NCBI GenBank assembly: GCA_013376985.1
Contig: JACABB010000009.1
Coordinates: 84,919-148,918 of the forward strand
DNA length: 64,000 nucleotides
Direction: 5' to 3'
Origin: Bacteroidales bacterium
GTDB lineage: Bacteria > Bacteroidota > Bacteroidia > Bacteroidales > Tenuifilaceae
Shown: positions 55,492 to 63,953 of the stretch, one piece after another
How positions within the stretch are numbered: the stretch's first letter is position 1
Layout of the letters: each line of letters begins with the position of its first letter
Notes under the pieces: generated by a model
What the model was told of the DNA's origin: nothing
Databases searched by the model: none
Seen by the model: the letters and a program-made list of their open reading frames with translations, nothing else
Translations under genes and position numbers: made by a program

Positions 55492-57447
55492 ATGAAAATT
55501 AGATATAATGGATTGATCCTACTCGATATTATTTTGTTTAGTATAGGACTCATCCAATGTACAAAGAGAGATAAAGTAGAAGTAATTCCCTCAATTGCTC
55601 AGGTTAGTGAGTCTCATGTTGCAATTTCATGGAAAAGTAAATCACCTTATGTTGGAAAGGTTTATTATAAAGCAGTTGGTAGTAAAGATAAAAAGCAGCC
55701 AGTAGCTACTGATAAGCTTGGAAAAACCATGAATCATGAGGTCGAAATCCAAGGATTACAACCATCAACTCAATATTTGTACTGGATTGATGGGATGGAG
55801 AAGAAATATCAGTTCCAAACAAAATCAGTGCAAAATGGATCTTTTGCTTTTCTACTAACAACAGATTCCGATGATCAGAATTATGTTGCTGCTGTTCAAG
55901 CAGAAGCTTGTTCATTCGTTTTAACTAATAATCAGATAAGGAGCGAGAAATTGAATGCTTGTGCTCCATATGTACCTATTTTTACTGTAAAACCATCGGA
56001 TTGGTCAATAGATTGGAGTGGTTTATGGTTGGTGGTTTTGGATAAAGATACTGATATAAGCTTGGCTCTTAATGCAACAGGTTGCCATACTCTAGGGGTA
56101 TTAGTTTCATCAGAGTTGATTAACAATTTGAGCAAGGACAATCCATTTCATCAAAAATTGCTAGCGCATAACGAGACTTCATCTACACCAGTTTCATTTG
56201 TAGGGATATTTAATTCAAATGCAAGTTTACAGCGATTGGATGGTATCGCATATTTTGGTTTAGCGCAGGGTAAAAGCGATAACGACATAAATAGTTTTAC
56301 TTTGGTAATGAATGTAGATGTAGAATCAACATCAGCATTTTTTATTTCTGGGAATAAAGAGCTTATGCTCAAGGAGCCACCATTACAGGGAAAAAGGACA
56401 TGTCAGGATTGCCGAAGATTAGCAGAAAAAGGTGCTTACGAGGAGGGTATTAAGGCTTATAAGCAGTTTATTGAATCAAACAAAGGTAATTACCAAATTG
56501 ATGATGCCTACTTTGCCATTGCCGAAATTTACGATAGCAAATTGTTTCAATTCCCCCAAGCCTTGGAATGGTATAACAGGTTGGTTAAAGATTTCTCATC
56601 GAGCAGCTTAGTTCCACTTGCAAACCAAAGAATAAGTTATATCTCTAACTATAACGACGCTGACTTTAAACCACTTGCTGCCTTTGAAAGAATTAAAACC
56701 CAAGAATTTGCTAAAGCGAAAAGTTCTCAAGAGAATCAGGTGATGGTTCTCGATATGCTAGCAGAGATAATAGCTCAATATCCTAATTCAAAGTTAGTTC
56801 CTGTTATGCAGCTATGGATCGCAAATCAGTACCAATTAATTAATGTTGAAAAAGCAATTGATGTGTATGCTAAATTAATTAATCAATATCCTGATTTCAG
56901 TAAAACTAACGAAGTTCTCATTAAGATGGGGGAGACATATTATAATAATTCACAATGGGATCGAGCTTATGAGATTTACGTAAAAGCAGCATCTCAATAT
57001 TCTAATTTGAAAGAGACTATCGATTCTCAATTGAAGAGGATTAAAAGAAATATAGTCCGCATTCAACTTAACTATATTACTCAGGCTATCCTATACTTAA
57101 TTTTACTTGTAATGATTTTATTACCTCCGCGTGAACTTAAATTCTCAGGATGGAAAACATTACTTTTAGGATTCATTATCAATTTTACATTGTTGTTCTT
57201 TTTCAGCTGGATATATAGAGAAGAGTTTCCATCGGTTCAAGGAATGACACTACTTGTTCTTGCTCTTTCAACAGCTATAATTCTTAGCGTATTTACTGCA
57301 ATTACATTCACAAATAAATCATTTTTTAAGAACAGATTTTTATCTATCCTTTTCGGAAATTTATTGGGAGTTATAACATTAATATGTGGACTCTATCAGG
57401 GAATATATCATATCTATGTACATTACTTAGTAGTACTGGGTTTGTAG
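55492..57447 (+). CDS. Lipoprotein with degenerate metallophosphoesterase-like region, TPRs and membrane helices
   Basis: First gene of the radical SAM operon, 651 residues. Lipobox IGLIQC at residue 23. Residues 28-112 are an FN3-like domain of the purple-acid-phosphatase N-terminal kind (SHVAISWKSK, EIQGLQPSTQYLYWIDG), also found in the enzyme at 58251. The next part aligns by eye with that enzyme's phosphoesterase domain but lacks metal ligands: FLLTTDSDD for FAVYGDPRP, LTNNQI for LGDMVD, KPSDWS for LGDND. Then come TPR-like repeats (about 305-510, starting CQDCRRLAEKGAYEEG) and four membrane helices (about 525-651). I infer a non-catalytic scaffold in the envelope. Not a recognised family. 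Confidence 0.72.
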   Translation: MKIRYNGLILLDIILFSIGLIQCTKRDKVEVIPSIAQVSESHVAISWKSKSPYVGKVYYKAVGSKDKKQPVATDKLGKTMNHEVEIQGLQPSTQYLYWIDGMEKKYQFQTKSVQNGSFAFLLTTDSDDQNYVAAVQAEACSFVLTNNQIRSEKLNACAPYVPIFTVKPSDWSIDWSGLWLVVLDKDTDISLALNATGCHTLGVLVSSELINNLSKDNPFHQKLLAHNETSSTPVSFVGIFNSNASLQRLDGIAYFGLAQGKSDNDINSFTLVMNVDVESTSAFFISGNKELMLKEPPLQGKRTCQDCRRLAEKGAYEEGIKAYKQFIESNKGNYQIDDAYFAIAEIYDSKLFQFPQALEWYNRLVKDFSSSSLVPLANQRISYISNYNDADFKPLAAFERIKTQEFAKAKSSQENQVMVLDMLAEIIAQYPNSKLVPVMQLWIANQYQLINVEKAIDVYAKLINQYPDFSKTNEVLIKMGETYYNNSQWDRAYEIYVKAASQYSNLKETIDSQLKRIKRNIVRIQLNYITQAILYLILLVMILLPPRELKFSGWKTLLLGFIINFTLLFFFSWIYREEFPSVQGMTLLVLALSTAIILSVFTAITFTNKSFFKNRFLSILFGNLLGVITLICGLYQGIYHIYVHYLVVLGL

Positions 57448-57493
57448 GTTATTAATTAAAAAGTTGATTAATTCATTTAAAAAAAATACTGAA

Positions 57494-57700
57494 ATGAATG
57501 AAAAAGGAAAAATACTACGATTTAAAACAGGATATAACCCAAATTCAAGTTCTATAGGTAGCCATATTCCTACATTTCTGGCTTTAGCTTCGGGTTTAGG
57601 GTTTATGAGTATCGTTATTATGAATCAGGTTAAAAAAATAGATAAACAGATTCAGGATAAAAAGGATGATTTGAAATCCACTGTAACTGATGATGAATAG
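57494..57700 (+). CDS. Small GYNPNSSS-motif membrane protein 1 (candidate substrate)
   Basis: A 68-residue protein from ATG 57494 (a TTG at 57464 would add 10 residues). A basic N-terminus KGKILRFKTGYNPNSSSIGS leads into one hydrophobic helix (SHIPTFLALASGLGFMSIVI) and then a charged C-terminal tail (KKIDKQIQDKKDD). The first 20 residues are nearly identical to those of the protein at 60544 while the rest differs. Such conservation in a short partner of a radical SAM/SPASM enzyme suggests a modified precursor or a recognition segment. It has no Cys. It lies 46 bases after the lipoprotein gene and 51 before the thioredoxin gene. Function unproven. Confidence 0.75.
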   Translation: MNEKGKILRFKTGYNPNSSSIGSHIPTFLALASGLGFMSIVIMNQVKKIDKQIQDKKDDLKSTVTDDE

Positions 57701-57751
57701 TATTTTGTCTATTTTGATTTATAATTGATTACTTTTAAAATGCACCATCAA

Positions 57752-58258
57752 ATGAGAAAATATATCATATCAATATCCTGTATTTTAACTCTTTTGAATT
57801 CATGCAATAGTTCAAATTGCTTGAAACAAGGGAGTAATGTTGGTAATGATATGCTTTTAACAATGGATCATCAGCGCTATTACATGAATCAGCATAAAGG
57901 GCAGGTTAGCGTACTAATCTTTTGGGCTACATGGTGCACTGTTTGCAAGAAGGAGATGATTGCTTTTGAATCCTATAAATCAGGTCTTAATAACGAGAAG
58001 TTAAATATAGTAGCTGTTTGTATTAATCCTGATGAAATTGATAAGGTAAAAAACATAGTAACTCAATTAGATATTCATTACCCTATATTACTTGATGAAG
58101 AGGCTAAAATGTATGAACGACTTCAAACGGGTGTTGTTCCAATTACATTAATTGTTGATGCTAAAGGGCAGATAGATGAGACTGTAGAGGGTTTTAATGA
58201 GCAAATTTTGAGGAAAATGACATCGCGAATTGATTTATTGTTAGAAAACCATGAGTAA
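57752..58258 (+). CDS. TlpA-like thioredoxin lipoprotein
   Basis: A 168-residue protein; I start it at ATG 57752 so that MRKYIISISCILTLLNSC is a lipoprotein signal with lipobox LNSC (ATG 57740 is also possible). A thioredoxin domain with WATWCTVCKKEM (CxxC), AVCINPDEIDKV and a cis-Pro in VVPITLIVD follows. It would act in the periplasm as a disulfide reductase, tethered by lipid. It overlaps the next gene by 8 bases, so the two are translationally coupled. Its partner may be the CxxC domain of that fusion protein. Confidence 0.85.
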   Translation: MRKYIISISCILTLLNSCNSSNCLKQGSNVGNDMLLTMDHQRYYMNQHKGQVSVLIFWATWCTVCKKEMIAFESYKSGLNNEKLNIVAVCINPDEIDKVKNIVTQLDIHYPILLDEEAKMYERLQTGVVPITLIVDAKGQIDETVEGFNEQILRKMTSRIDLLLENHE

Positions 58259-60560
58259 ACATACCATTATACTTGCATTTCTTCTCATTTGTACAAGTTT
58301 TACATATTCTCAGAATACTAATTCGTTCGAAGAGATTTTCTCCGTTGCTCCCTACGTATTGGATGTAAAACCTGAATCTGCCACTATTGCAATTCACCTT
58401 AAAAAGCCCATGGCGGTTAAAGTAAAAGTGTGGATGGAGAATGGGGTAAAGGAGTTCACATCCAATGAACTTAAAAAGTCCCATTTTATAGCGATTAACG
58501 GATTGCAATCGGGTAAAAGCTACTTATATCAGGTGGTATGCAGTAAGGCAAATGCTGCAACAAACGAGAAAGATCCCCGATTCCAAATCAGAACATCGGG
58601 TAAAGAGGGCGAATCTTTTACCTTTGCTGTATATGGCGATCCCCGACCCGGGGATGAAGGCTCATCTTACTATCACAAGGCAATTATTGACCAAGCCATT
58701 ATGTACGAACCTCAATTCTGCCTAGTGCTAGGCGATATGGTTGATGATGGTTCAAACCCTCTTTTATGGGAGAATTTTTTCAGGATTGAATCTCCAATTA
58801 TTTCAAAATCTGCTATCTACCCTGTGCTAGGCGATAATGATGTTGAAAAAGGCAAAGGGATTTATGCTCAATACTTTCCAATGTTTGATAAGGGCTACTA
58901 CAACTTTAGCTGGAACGGCATTCAATTCTTTGCCCTTAACACTTGGGATACAAAAGGGAAACAACCAAGTAGTGAGCTTGATTTAAATAGCAATCAAATA
59001 AAATGGTTCATTGCAGAAATGCAAAAGGAGGAAATAAAGAAAGCACCCTACCGTATTGTATTTATGCACGATCCTGCATATATTTCACGAGGAAGAGCAT
59101 CTGAAATGTTATTAGATCAATGGGTTCCATTGTTTCAGCAGTATAATGTAGATGTGGTATTTGCCAGCTGGCATTTATATGAACGATTACAGTACAAGGG
59201 AGTTACATACGTTATCTCAGGTGGAGCAGGTGCAGAAATTATCTGGATGCCAGCAAACCCTGCATACCCATCGCAGGTAGATGCACAGCGTCATCACTTT
59301 TGTCGTGTAGATGTAAACTCCAATTCTTTGACCATTAAAGCTATTGCAGACGATGGTACTGTGCTCGATAGCTACTCCATAAGCCCAAAATCGCAAAGTG
59401 CGATAATTGATGGAGGTAAGGAACGATTGGTTAAAGAATTAAGCAAGCGGATTGAAATCAATGAGAATGAAGGTGCTCCAATACTTCCAATCAATATATT
59501 TTCATACGATGATTGTAATTTTTGTAAAACGGTTATAAACTCAACGTTGCCGTCTTTAGCCAAAAAATATAAACTCGATATACAACTTAGTTATTTTGAT
59601 TTAGGTAAAAAGGGGGCTTATGAACTTTTTCAGAATGTTGGAGCCGAATTTGGCCGACAGGATTCAGATGTTCCTACCATTTTTATTGGGAATAAAGTTC
59701 TTGGAGGTGAACAGGAAATTTCAAGTCAATTGGAAAATGAATTATTACGTTTTAAGGAAAATCCCGATAGTTACACACAATCTGCAATTGTGCCATTTCA
59801 GCATATTGTTAACACTTCATCTTTAAAAAAAGAGACTTTTAAATCTCTTTCTCTAGGAACTGTAATTTTAGGAGGATTATTAGATAGTATAAATTCTTAC
59901 ACCATTGTAGCCATAATTTTTTTGCTCTCCTATCTTTTCATAGCGGGTGCTTTACGCAGAAGAACTCTGTTTTACTACATTGTAATTATATTTATTACCC
60001 AGTTTGTTATTGGAATGGGATTTTATACCTATGCGAAGGTACTGCTTGATAATACTACTTTTCTAATTATTGTGAGTTTAGTTATTCTCATACTAATATT
60101 GGTGCTTGGGTTACTATCCACAGTGGATTATTTAAGATACACGGGAGGTATATTATCCAAATCAATTTTCCAATTTCCCGAAAGAGTTAAAGAAAGTAAT
60201 AGTAGGAGCGGAGGGAACTTTACAAGAAAAGAGACTGTTTTGGCTAGCGTTTTATTTGGATTAGGAGTTGTTGTTGCTATTATTGGATTAAAGAGTGTAG
60301 GGCAGGAATATTTCCCTATTCTAACACTTATTGATGATCCAATTAATAGGCTTCAAGCCGTTTTATACCTTGCTTTTTACACTTTAGCATTCATTGGCCC
60401 ACTTATACTAATATATCTTATTGCCTTGTTTGGTGTATCATCCGTGAGAATTAAAACGGTATTTACCAAAAACATGGCTTCAATAAAATTAGGTTTTGCA
60501 ATTATGTTTGGCATTACGACTTTAATGGTAATTTATAACATCTATGGATATTTTAAGTAA
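58251..60560 (+). CDS. Metallophosphoesterase - thioredoxin-fold - CcdA-like membrane fusion
   Basis: A 769-residue protein with signal peptide ending YSQ. Domains: FN3-like purple-acid-phosphatase N-domain (about 30-115); metallophosphoesterase (122-375) with GDPRPGD (129-135), GDMVDDG (161-167), GDND (194-197), H273 in MHDPAY and H308 in ASWHLY; a thioredoxin/glutaredoxin-like domain (412-500) with CNFC 422-425 and cis-Pro P475; and about six membrane helices from 535. The first helix GGLLDSINSYTIVAIIFLLS resembles CcdA/DsbD-type GGLLDGINPCAF but has lost the NPC cysteine. The metal site is a variant (DPR instead of D-x-H), so activity is uncertain. It overlaps the thioredoxin gene upstream and the small protein gene downstream. 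Confidence 0.75.
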   Translation: MSKHTIILAFLLICTSFTYSQNTNSFEEIFSVAPYVLDVKPESATIAIHLKKPMAVKVKVWMENGVKEFTSNELKKSHFIAINGLQSGKSYLYQVVCSKANAATNEKDPRFQIRTSGKEGESFTFAVYGDPRPGDEGSSYYHKAIIDQAIMYEPQFCLVLGDMVDDGSNPLLWENFFRIESPIISKSAIYPVLGDNDVEKGKGIYAQYFPMFDKGYYNFSWNGIQFFALNTWDTKGKQPSSELDLNSNQIKWFIAEMQKEEIKKAPYRIVFMHDPAYISRGRASEMLLDQWVPLFQQYNVDVVFASWHLYERLQYKGVTYVISGGAGAEIIWMPANPAYPSQVDAQRHHFCRVDVNSNSLTIKAIADDGTVLDSYSISPKSQSAIIDGGKERLVKELSKRIEINENEGAPILPINIFSYDDCNFCKTVINSTLPSLAKKYKLDIQLSYFDLGKKGAYELFQNVGAEFGRQDSDVPTIFIGNKVLGGEQEISSQLENELLRFKENPDSYTQSAIVPFQHIVNTSSLKKETFKSLSLGTVILGGLLDSINSYTIVAIIFLLSYLFIAGALRRRTLFYYIVIIFITQFVIGMGFYTYAKVLLDNTTFLIIVSLVILILILVLGLLSTVDYLRYTGGILSKSIFQFPERVKESNSRSGGNFTRKETVLASVLFGLGVVVAIIGLKSVGQEYFPILTLIDDPINRLQAVLYLAFYTLAFIGPLILIYLIALFGVSSVRIKTVFTKNMASIKLGFAIMFGITTLMVIYNIYGYFK

Positions 60561-60810
60561 TAATCAAGCCCATTCTTTACCGGATAAAATGTTGGTAGAT
60601 AAAGGAATAACCAAGGGCAGGATATTGAGAGTTAAACCAGGTTATAATCCCAACTCAAGTTCCATGGGATCTATTGTTTTTTCATTTCCTCAAATAATGA
60701 TGGGTGTAACAGCAATATTTGGTGCGGTATCGGGCATTATTATTTCTCGGTTTATGAAAAACCAACCGCCAATGAAACAGGATGCTATAGATAACGAAAT
60801 TGAGAAATGA
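60544..60810 (+). CDS. Small GYNPNSSS-motif membrane protein 2 (candidate substrate)
   Basis: An 88-residue protein from ATG 60544, or 73 residues from ATG 60589, which better matches the length of protein 1. The segment TKGRILRVKPGYNPNSSSMG parallels KGKILRFKTGYNPNSSSIG in the protein at 57494. One hydrophobic helix (IVFSFPQIMMGVTAIFGAVS) and a polar tail rich in Lys, Asn and Glu follow. The gene overlaps the preceding one by 17 bases and the next by 4 (ATGA). No Cys. As with protein 1, its conserved motif in a radical SAM operon is the basis for proposing it as a precursor or substrate. Confidence 0.75.
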   Translation: MDILSNNQAHSLPDKMLVDKGITKGRILRVKPGYNPNSSSMGSIVFSFPQIMMGVTAIFGAVSGIIISRFMKNQPPMKQDAIDNEIEK

Positions 60811-62114
60811 AACACTTCTTTAATATCACCCTTAAAAAAATACTCATAGGTATTCTTTTAATTTTTAGTGCTAGTGAACTTAACGCACAGATAGATACCA
60901 TTATTATTCCTGCTAAAAAGTATTTTGATCAGAAAAACTATAGTCAGGGATTTCTATTGCTTAACAATAGGCTATTTGCCTATCCCTTGCTAGATTCATT
61001 GTCGAAAGCAAAGGTGCAATACGAACTGGCTATTTTCTATGAGCGTTATGTGGGTGATTTGGATAAATCGCTACAATACTATAGACAAATAACTGAGGCT
61101 AATCTTAGGGGTAATGATAGTTTTATTAACAAAGCCCATGAAAGGGTAGAAAGCCTTAGCTCTTTAATGAGTAAATATAGAGATGTTAACAATGAGTTCG
61201 TAAGACTTAAATCCTTATCGAATCAGCAAAATACCAAGGAGATATATGAAGATATTACCTTCAAACTGAAAAAGTTGATTTCAATAAATCCAGACTTTTA
61301 CGGTAGGGCAGAAGTTTACTACTTCTTAGGATTAAATTACATGAAGTTGGAGAGGTATGGACGTGCGAATAAATACTTTTGCATGGCATTGCAGGGAAAG
61401 CCTGCTATTGACTATTTAGTTCCTATTAGTTCAAGCCTGCAAGATTCTTCAAAATCTTATACCAATTACTTTGCTCGAAAATTCTCATCTATATTTTTGG
61501 GTGTTTTCTTACTCATTACTATAGTACTATTTTATCGCGCAAAACCTTGGAATTGGTATACATGGAAACATCTGAAAGTATTGATATTGCTTATTGCTCT
61601 ATGGGTCTTGGCTTACTTTGCTATCTTTATAATAGTAGGAAATAGCATTAGTCATTTTCATATTCGAAATAATACATTTTTGAATGATGTAGTATTCTTA
61701 AGCTATTTACCGAGCAGCCCAGGAAGTCAACCTGCGTGGGGTCTATTTCTCTATGGATTTTATGCTATTATAGGTTTATACATTTTCTCAATCGGAGTTT
61801 CAGTTTTTTCGAATAAATGGATTAGAAATATTGTGATACCCGTTGTAGGTTTTTTACTTTTCTTTTCTGCAGCATCGACGTTTTATGTTAAATATGTTAA
61901 TGGGAAAGCGGTTACAATTCCTGCTAACGAAGCGTTCTGGCAAAAATCTTACTTATACGGTATCAGAGCGATAGAACCTTACGTTTTAACAAATCCTAAA
62001 GCATATCCAAACCTAAATACTGAATCGGTTACTAATGATGTACTTTTAGAATGGGTGAATGAAAATTGCCCCTTTGATAATCATGCTAAACAAAAAGTAA
62101 ATAGCCCTAAATAG
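60807..62114 (+). CDS. TPR-domain membrane protein
   Basis: A 435-residue protein with signal peptide ending LNAQ. The periplasmic part (about 30-215) has TPR-like helices (VQYELAIFYERYVGDLDKSLQYY, AEVYYFLGLNYMKLERYGRANKYF). Four membrane helices follow (about 225-245, 255-280, 312-335 and 341-362), then a C-terminal tail with WVNENCPFDN. It resembles the C-terminal plan of the first gene of the operon (TPRs before membrane helices) without the phosphoesterase-like part. It starts on the ATGA overlap with the small protein gene. Probably an assembly scaffold; not a recognised family. Confidence 0.72.
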   Translation: MKHFFNITLKKILIGILLIFSASELNAQIDTIIIPAKKYFDQKNYSQGFLLLNNRLFAYPLLDSLSKAKVQYELAIFYERYVGDLDKSLQYYRQITEANLRGNDSFINKAHERVESLSSLMSKYRDVNNEFVRLKSLSNQQNTKEIYEDITFKLKKLISINPDFYGRAEVYYFLGLNYMKLERYGRANKYFCMALQGKPAIDYLVPISSSLQDSSKSYTNYFARKFSSIFLGVFLLITIVLFYRAKPWNWYTWKHLKVLILLIALWVLAYFAIFIIVGNSISHFHIRNNTFLNDVVFLSYLPSSPGSQPAWGLFLYGFYAIIGLYIFSIGVSVFSNKWIRNIVIPVVGFLLFFSAASTFYVKYVNGKAVTIPANEAFWQKSYLYGIRAIEPYVLTNPKAYPNLNTESVTNDVLLEWVNENCPFDNHAKQKVNSPK

Positions 62115-62129
62115 ATAAAAATTAAAGAT

Positions 62130-63293
62130 TTGAAATACCGTTACGAAAACTTTGGAGGAATAATTGCCAGTGAAGATCCACCTTTTCTGGCTTTTGTAGA
62201 TCGCAATTACATGCGTGAATTAGGTTTTAAAGCGTCCTCTCTATGGAGGACTAAGGATGAATCTATTGGGGTATTAAGCGCTCCAACAGAAGTACACTTT
62301 GCAATAACTAACAAATGCTCGGTAAAATGCCCTCATTGTTACATGGATGCTGGTTCTATTGATGAAGGTGAGTTGGATACCGAAAACATGAAAAAAGCAC
62401 TGAAAGTTTTGTCCAGAATGGGTGTATTTCATATTGCCATGGGAGGAGGAGAAGCCCTTGAAAGACCTGATTTGTTTGAAGTAGCCGCTTATGCTAAGAA
62501 GATAGGATTAGTACCCAATTTAACTATATCAGGGTATAATTTGAATAAAGATATTGCCAAAAAACTTAAAATATTCGGGCAAGTAAACCTTTCTTTAGAT
62601 GGCATTGGTAAAAATAGCGAGGTGTTCAGAGGCAAGAATATTTTTGATACTGTTACCAAAGCATTTGATTTACTTTTAGAAGTGGGGATATCAACAGGTA
62701 TAAACTGTGTTTTGGGTAAACGAAATTTTTTAGGTTTAGAGGAGATATTCGATTTTGCAAGTAAAAAGGGATTAAAAGAGGTAGAATTTCTTCGCTTTAA
62801 ACCTTCTGGCAGAGGAAAAAAATTATACCAGGATGAAAAGATGACAGACAAGCAGAATATCGATTTAGTACCATCTTTAGCAAAATTATCGGAAAAATAT
62901 AAAATCACAGCAAAGATCGATTGCTCATTTGTTCCAATGCTTTGCTATCATAACCCTCCAACAGAAATTCTGGAATCAATGGCTACCTATGGCTGTGAGG
63001 CAGGGAATGTTTTGCTAGGAATACGGAGCAATGGAAAAGTAAGTGGCTGTTCGTTTCTTGAGGATACTGATATTTCAGTGTTTGATCTACCAAAACAATT
63101 TAAGAACCCTGAAAGTCAGCTGGCAGCTCAGCGCGATTGGGCAAGAAATACGGGAGAACCATGTGCATCTTGTAGCTATTTGAAAATTTGCAAAGGTGGC
63201 TGTCATGGCGTTAGTAAATTTTTAACAGGAGATTTTAATAACCCCGATCCCGAATGTCCCTTTGTTATTGAGTACAATCAAAAACAGTCATGA
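62130..63293 (+). CDS. Radical SAM/SPASM peptide-modifying enzyme (candidate)
   Basis: A 387-residue cytosolic radical SAM enzyme. The SAM cluster motif is C63-x3-C67-x2-C70 (NKCSVKCPHCYMD), and GGGEALERP the GGE-like motif. The SPASM domain is complete: C289-x12-G-x4-C307, then C345-x2-C348-x5-C354-x3-C358 and C376, to bind two extra iron-sulfur clusters. Two more Cys (C265, C272) are present. The N-terminal YENFGGIIASEDPPFLAFVD resembles the short front segment of other peptide-modifying SPASM enzymes, but a RRE (PqqD-like) domain is not visible. Start is TTG 62130 (no in-frame ATG before the radical SAM motif except inside conserved sequence). It overlaps the next gene by 4 bases (ATGA). 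Confidence 0.88.
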   Translation: MKYRYENFGGIIASEDPPFLAFVDRNYMRELGFKASSLWRTKDESIGVLSAPTEVHFAITNKCSVKCPHCYMDAGSIDEGELDTENMKKALKVLSRMGVFHIAMGGGEALERPDLFEVAAYAKKIGLVPNLTISGYNLNKDIAKKLKIFGQVNLSLDGIGKNSEVFRGKNIFDTVTKAFDLLLEVGISTGINCVLGKRNFLGLEEIFDFASKKGLKEVEFLRFKPSGRGKKLYQDEKMTDKQNIDLVPSLAKLSEKYKITAKIDCSFVPMLCYHNPPTEILESMATYGCEAGNVLLGIRSNGKVSGCSFLEDTDISVFDLPKQFKNPESQLAAQRDWARNTGEPCASCSYLKICKGGCHGVSKFLTGDFNNPDPECPFVIEYNQKQS

Positions 63294-63919
63294 AGATGAA
63301 TAATAAGAACCTCTTTGGAATTATTTTCTCAATAATTGTGAGCATAGCATTTGTAGTTGCTATTGTATGCTGGTTAAATTTGTATAAGGATTCTAAAATT
63401 ACAGTGAAGCAAATCAAGGAAAATGAGATAAACACATATTTAAACCTGAAGAAAATTGCTAATGCTCAACAAAGATACATTAAGGAAGATTCGGATGGTG
63501 ATGGTAAGTATGAGTATTCCAAATTCTTAGTACATCTATGGAAGACTGTAACTTCAAAAAATGGGGATACAAAATTACTTGGATTTATATCTAAAGAGTT
63601 AGGTTTTGCTTCCGAACCTTTCTTTGCTATTAACGGATACTCGTTTACGCCTTTATACTACTATGTTGTACCGGATAAACCTTTGGAGCGTATTGATTAT
63701 ACAAAGGAATGGGCTGTTTATGCAAGTCCATCGGAAGGAAAACGATCAGGAAATCTGACTTTTCTCATAGATCAATCAGGGAATATTGTGGTTTCAGAAA
63801 CCCATGTAGTTTATAATAATGAATATCCTTTTCTTCCCCTTCAAAATAATTGGAAGCTCATATCTTCTCTTGATGATTTAAGAAAACTTCAGGAAAATTT
63901 GGATTACATAGTTCCATAA
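63290..63919 (+). CDS. Anchored pilin-like / DUF2950-like protein
   Basis: A 209-residue protein with one N-terminal membrane helix (LFGIIFSIIVSIAFVVAIVC) then a helix KKIANAQQRYIKEDSDGDGK, the plan of pseudopilin-like proteins. The remainder, with INGYSFTPLYYYVVPDK, WAVYASPSEGKRSGNLTFLIDQSGNIVVSE, resembles the C-terminal part of DUF2950 proteins. There is no GFxxxE prepilin cleavage site, so it is not a true pilin; it is more likely an anchored envelope protein. The start codon overlaps the radical SAM stop (ATGA), a strong sign of coupling. Its role in the system is unknown. Confidence 0.7.
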   Translation: MKMNNKNLFGIIFSIIVSIAFVVAIVCWLNLYKDSKITVKQIKENEINTYLNLKKIANAQQRYIKEDSDGDGKYEYSKFLVHLWKTVTSKNGDTKLLGFISKELGFASEPFFAINGYSFTPLYYYVVPDKPLERIDYTKEWAVYASPSEGKRSGNLTFLIDQSGNIVVSETHVVYNNEYPFLPLQNNWKLISSLDDLRKLQENLDYIVP

Positions 63920-63953
63920 TAACTAATCAAACTGATTTGGAAGTATAGGTATA

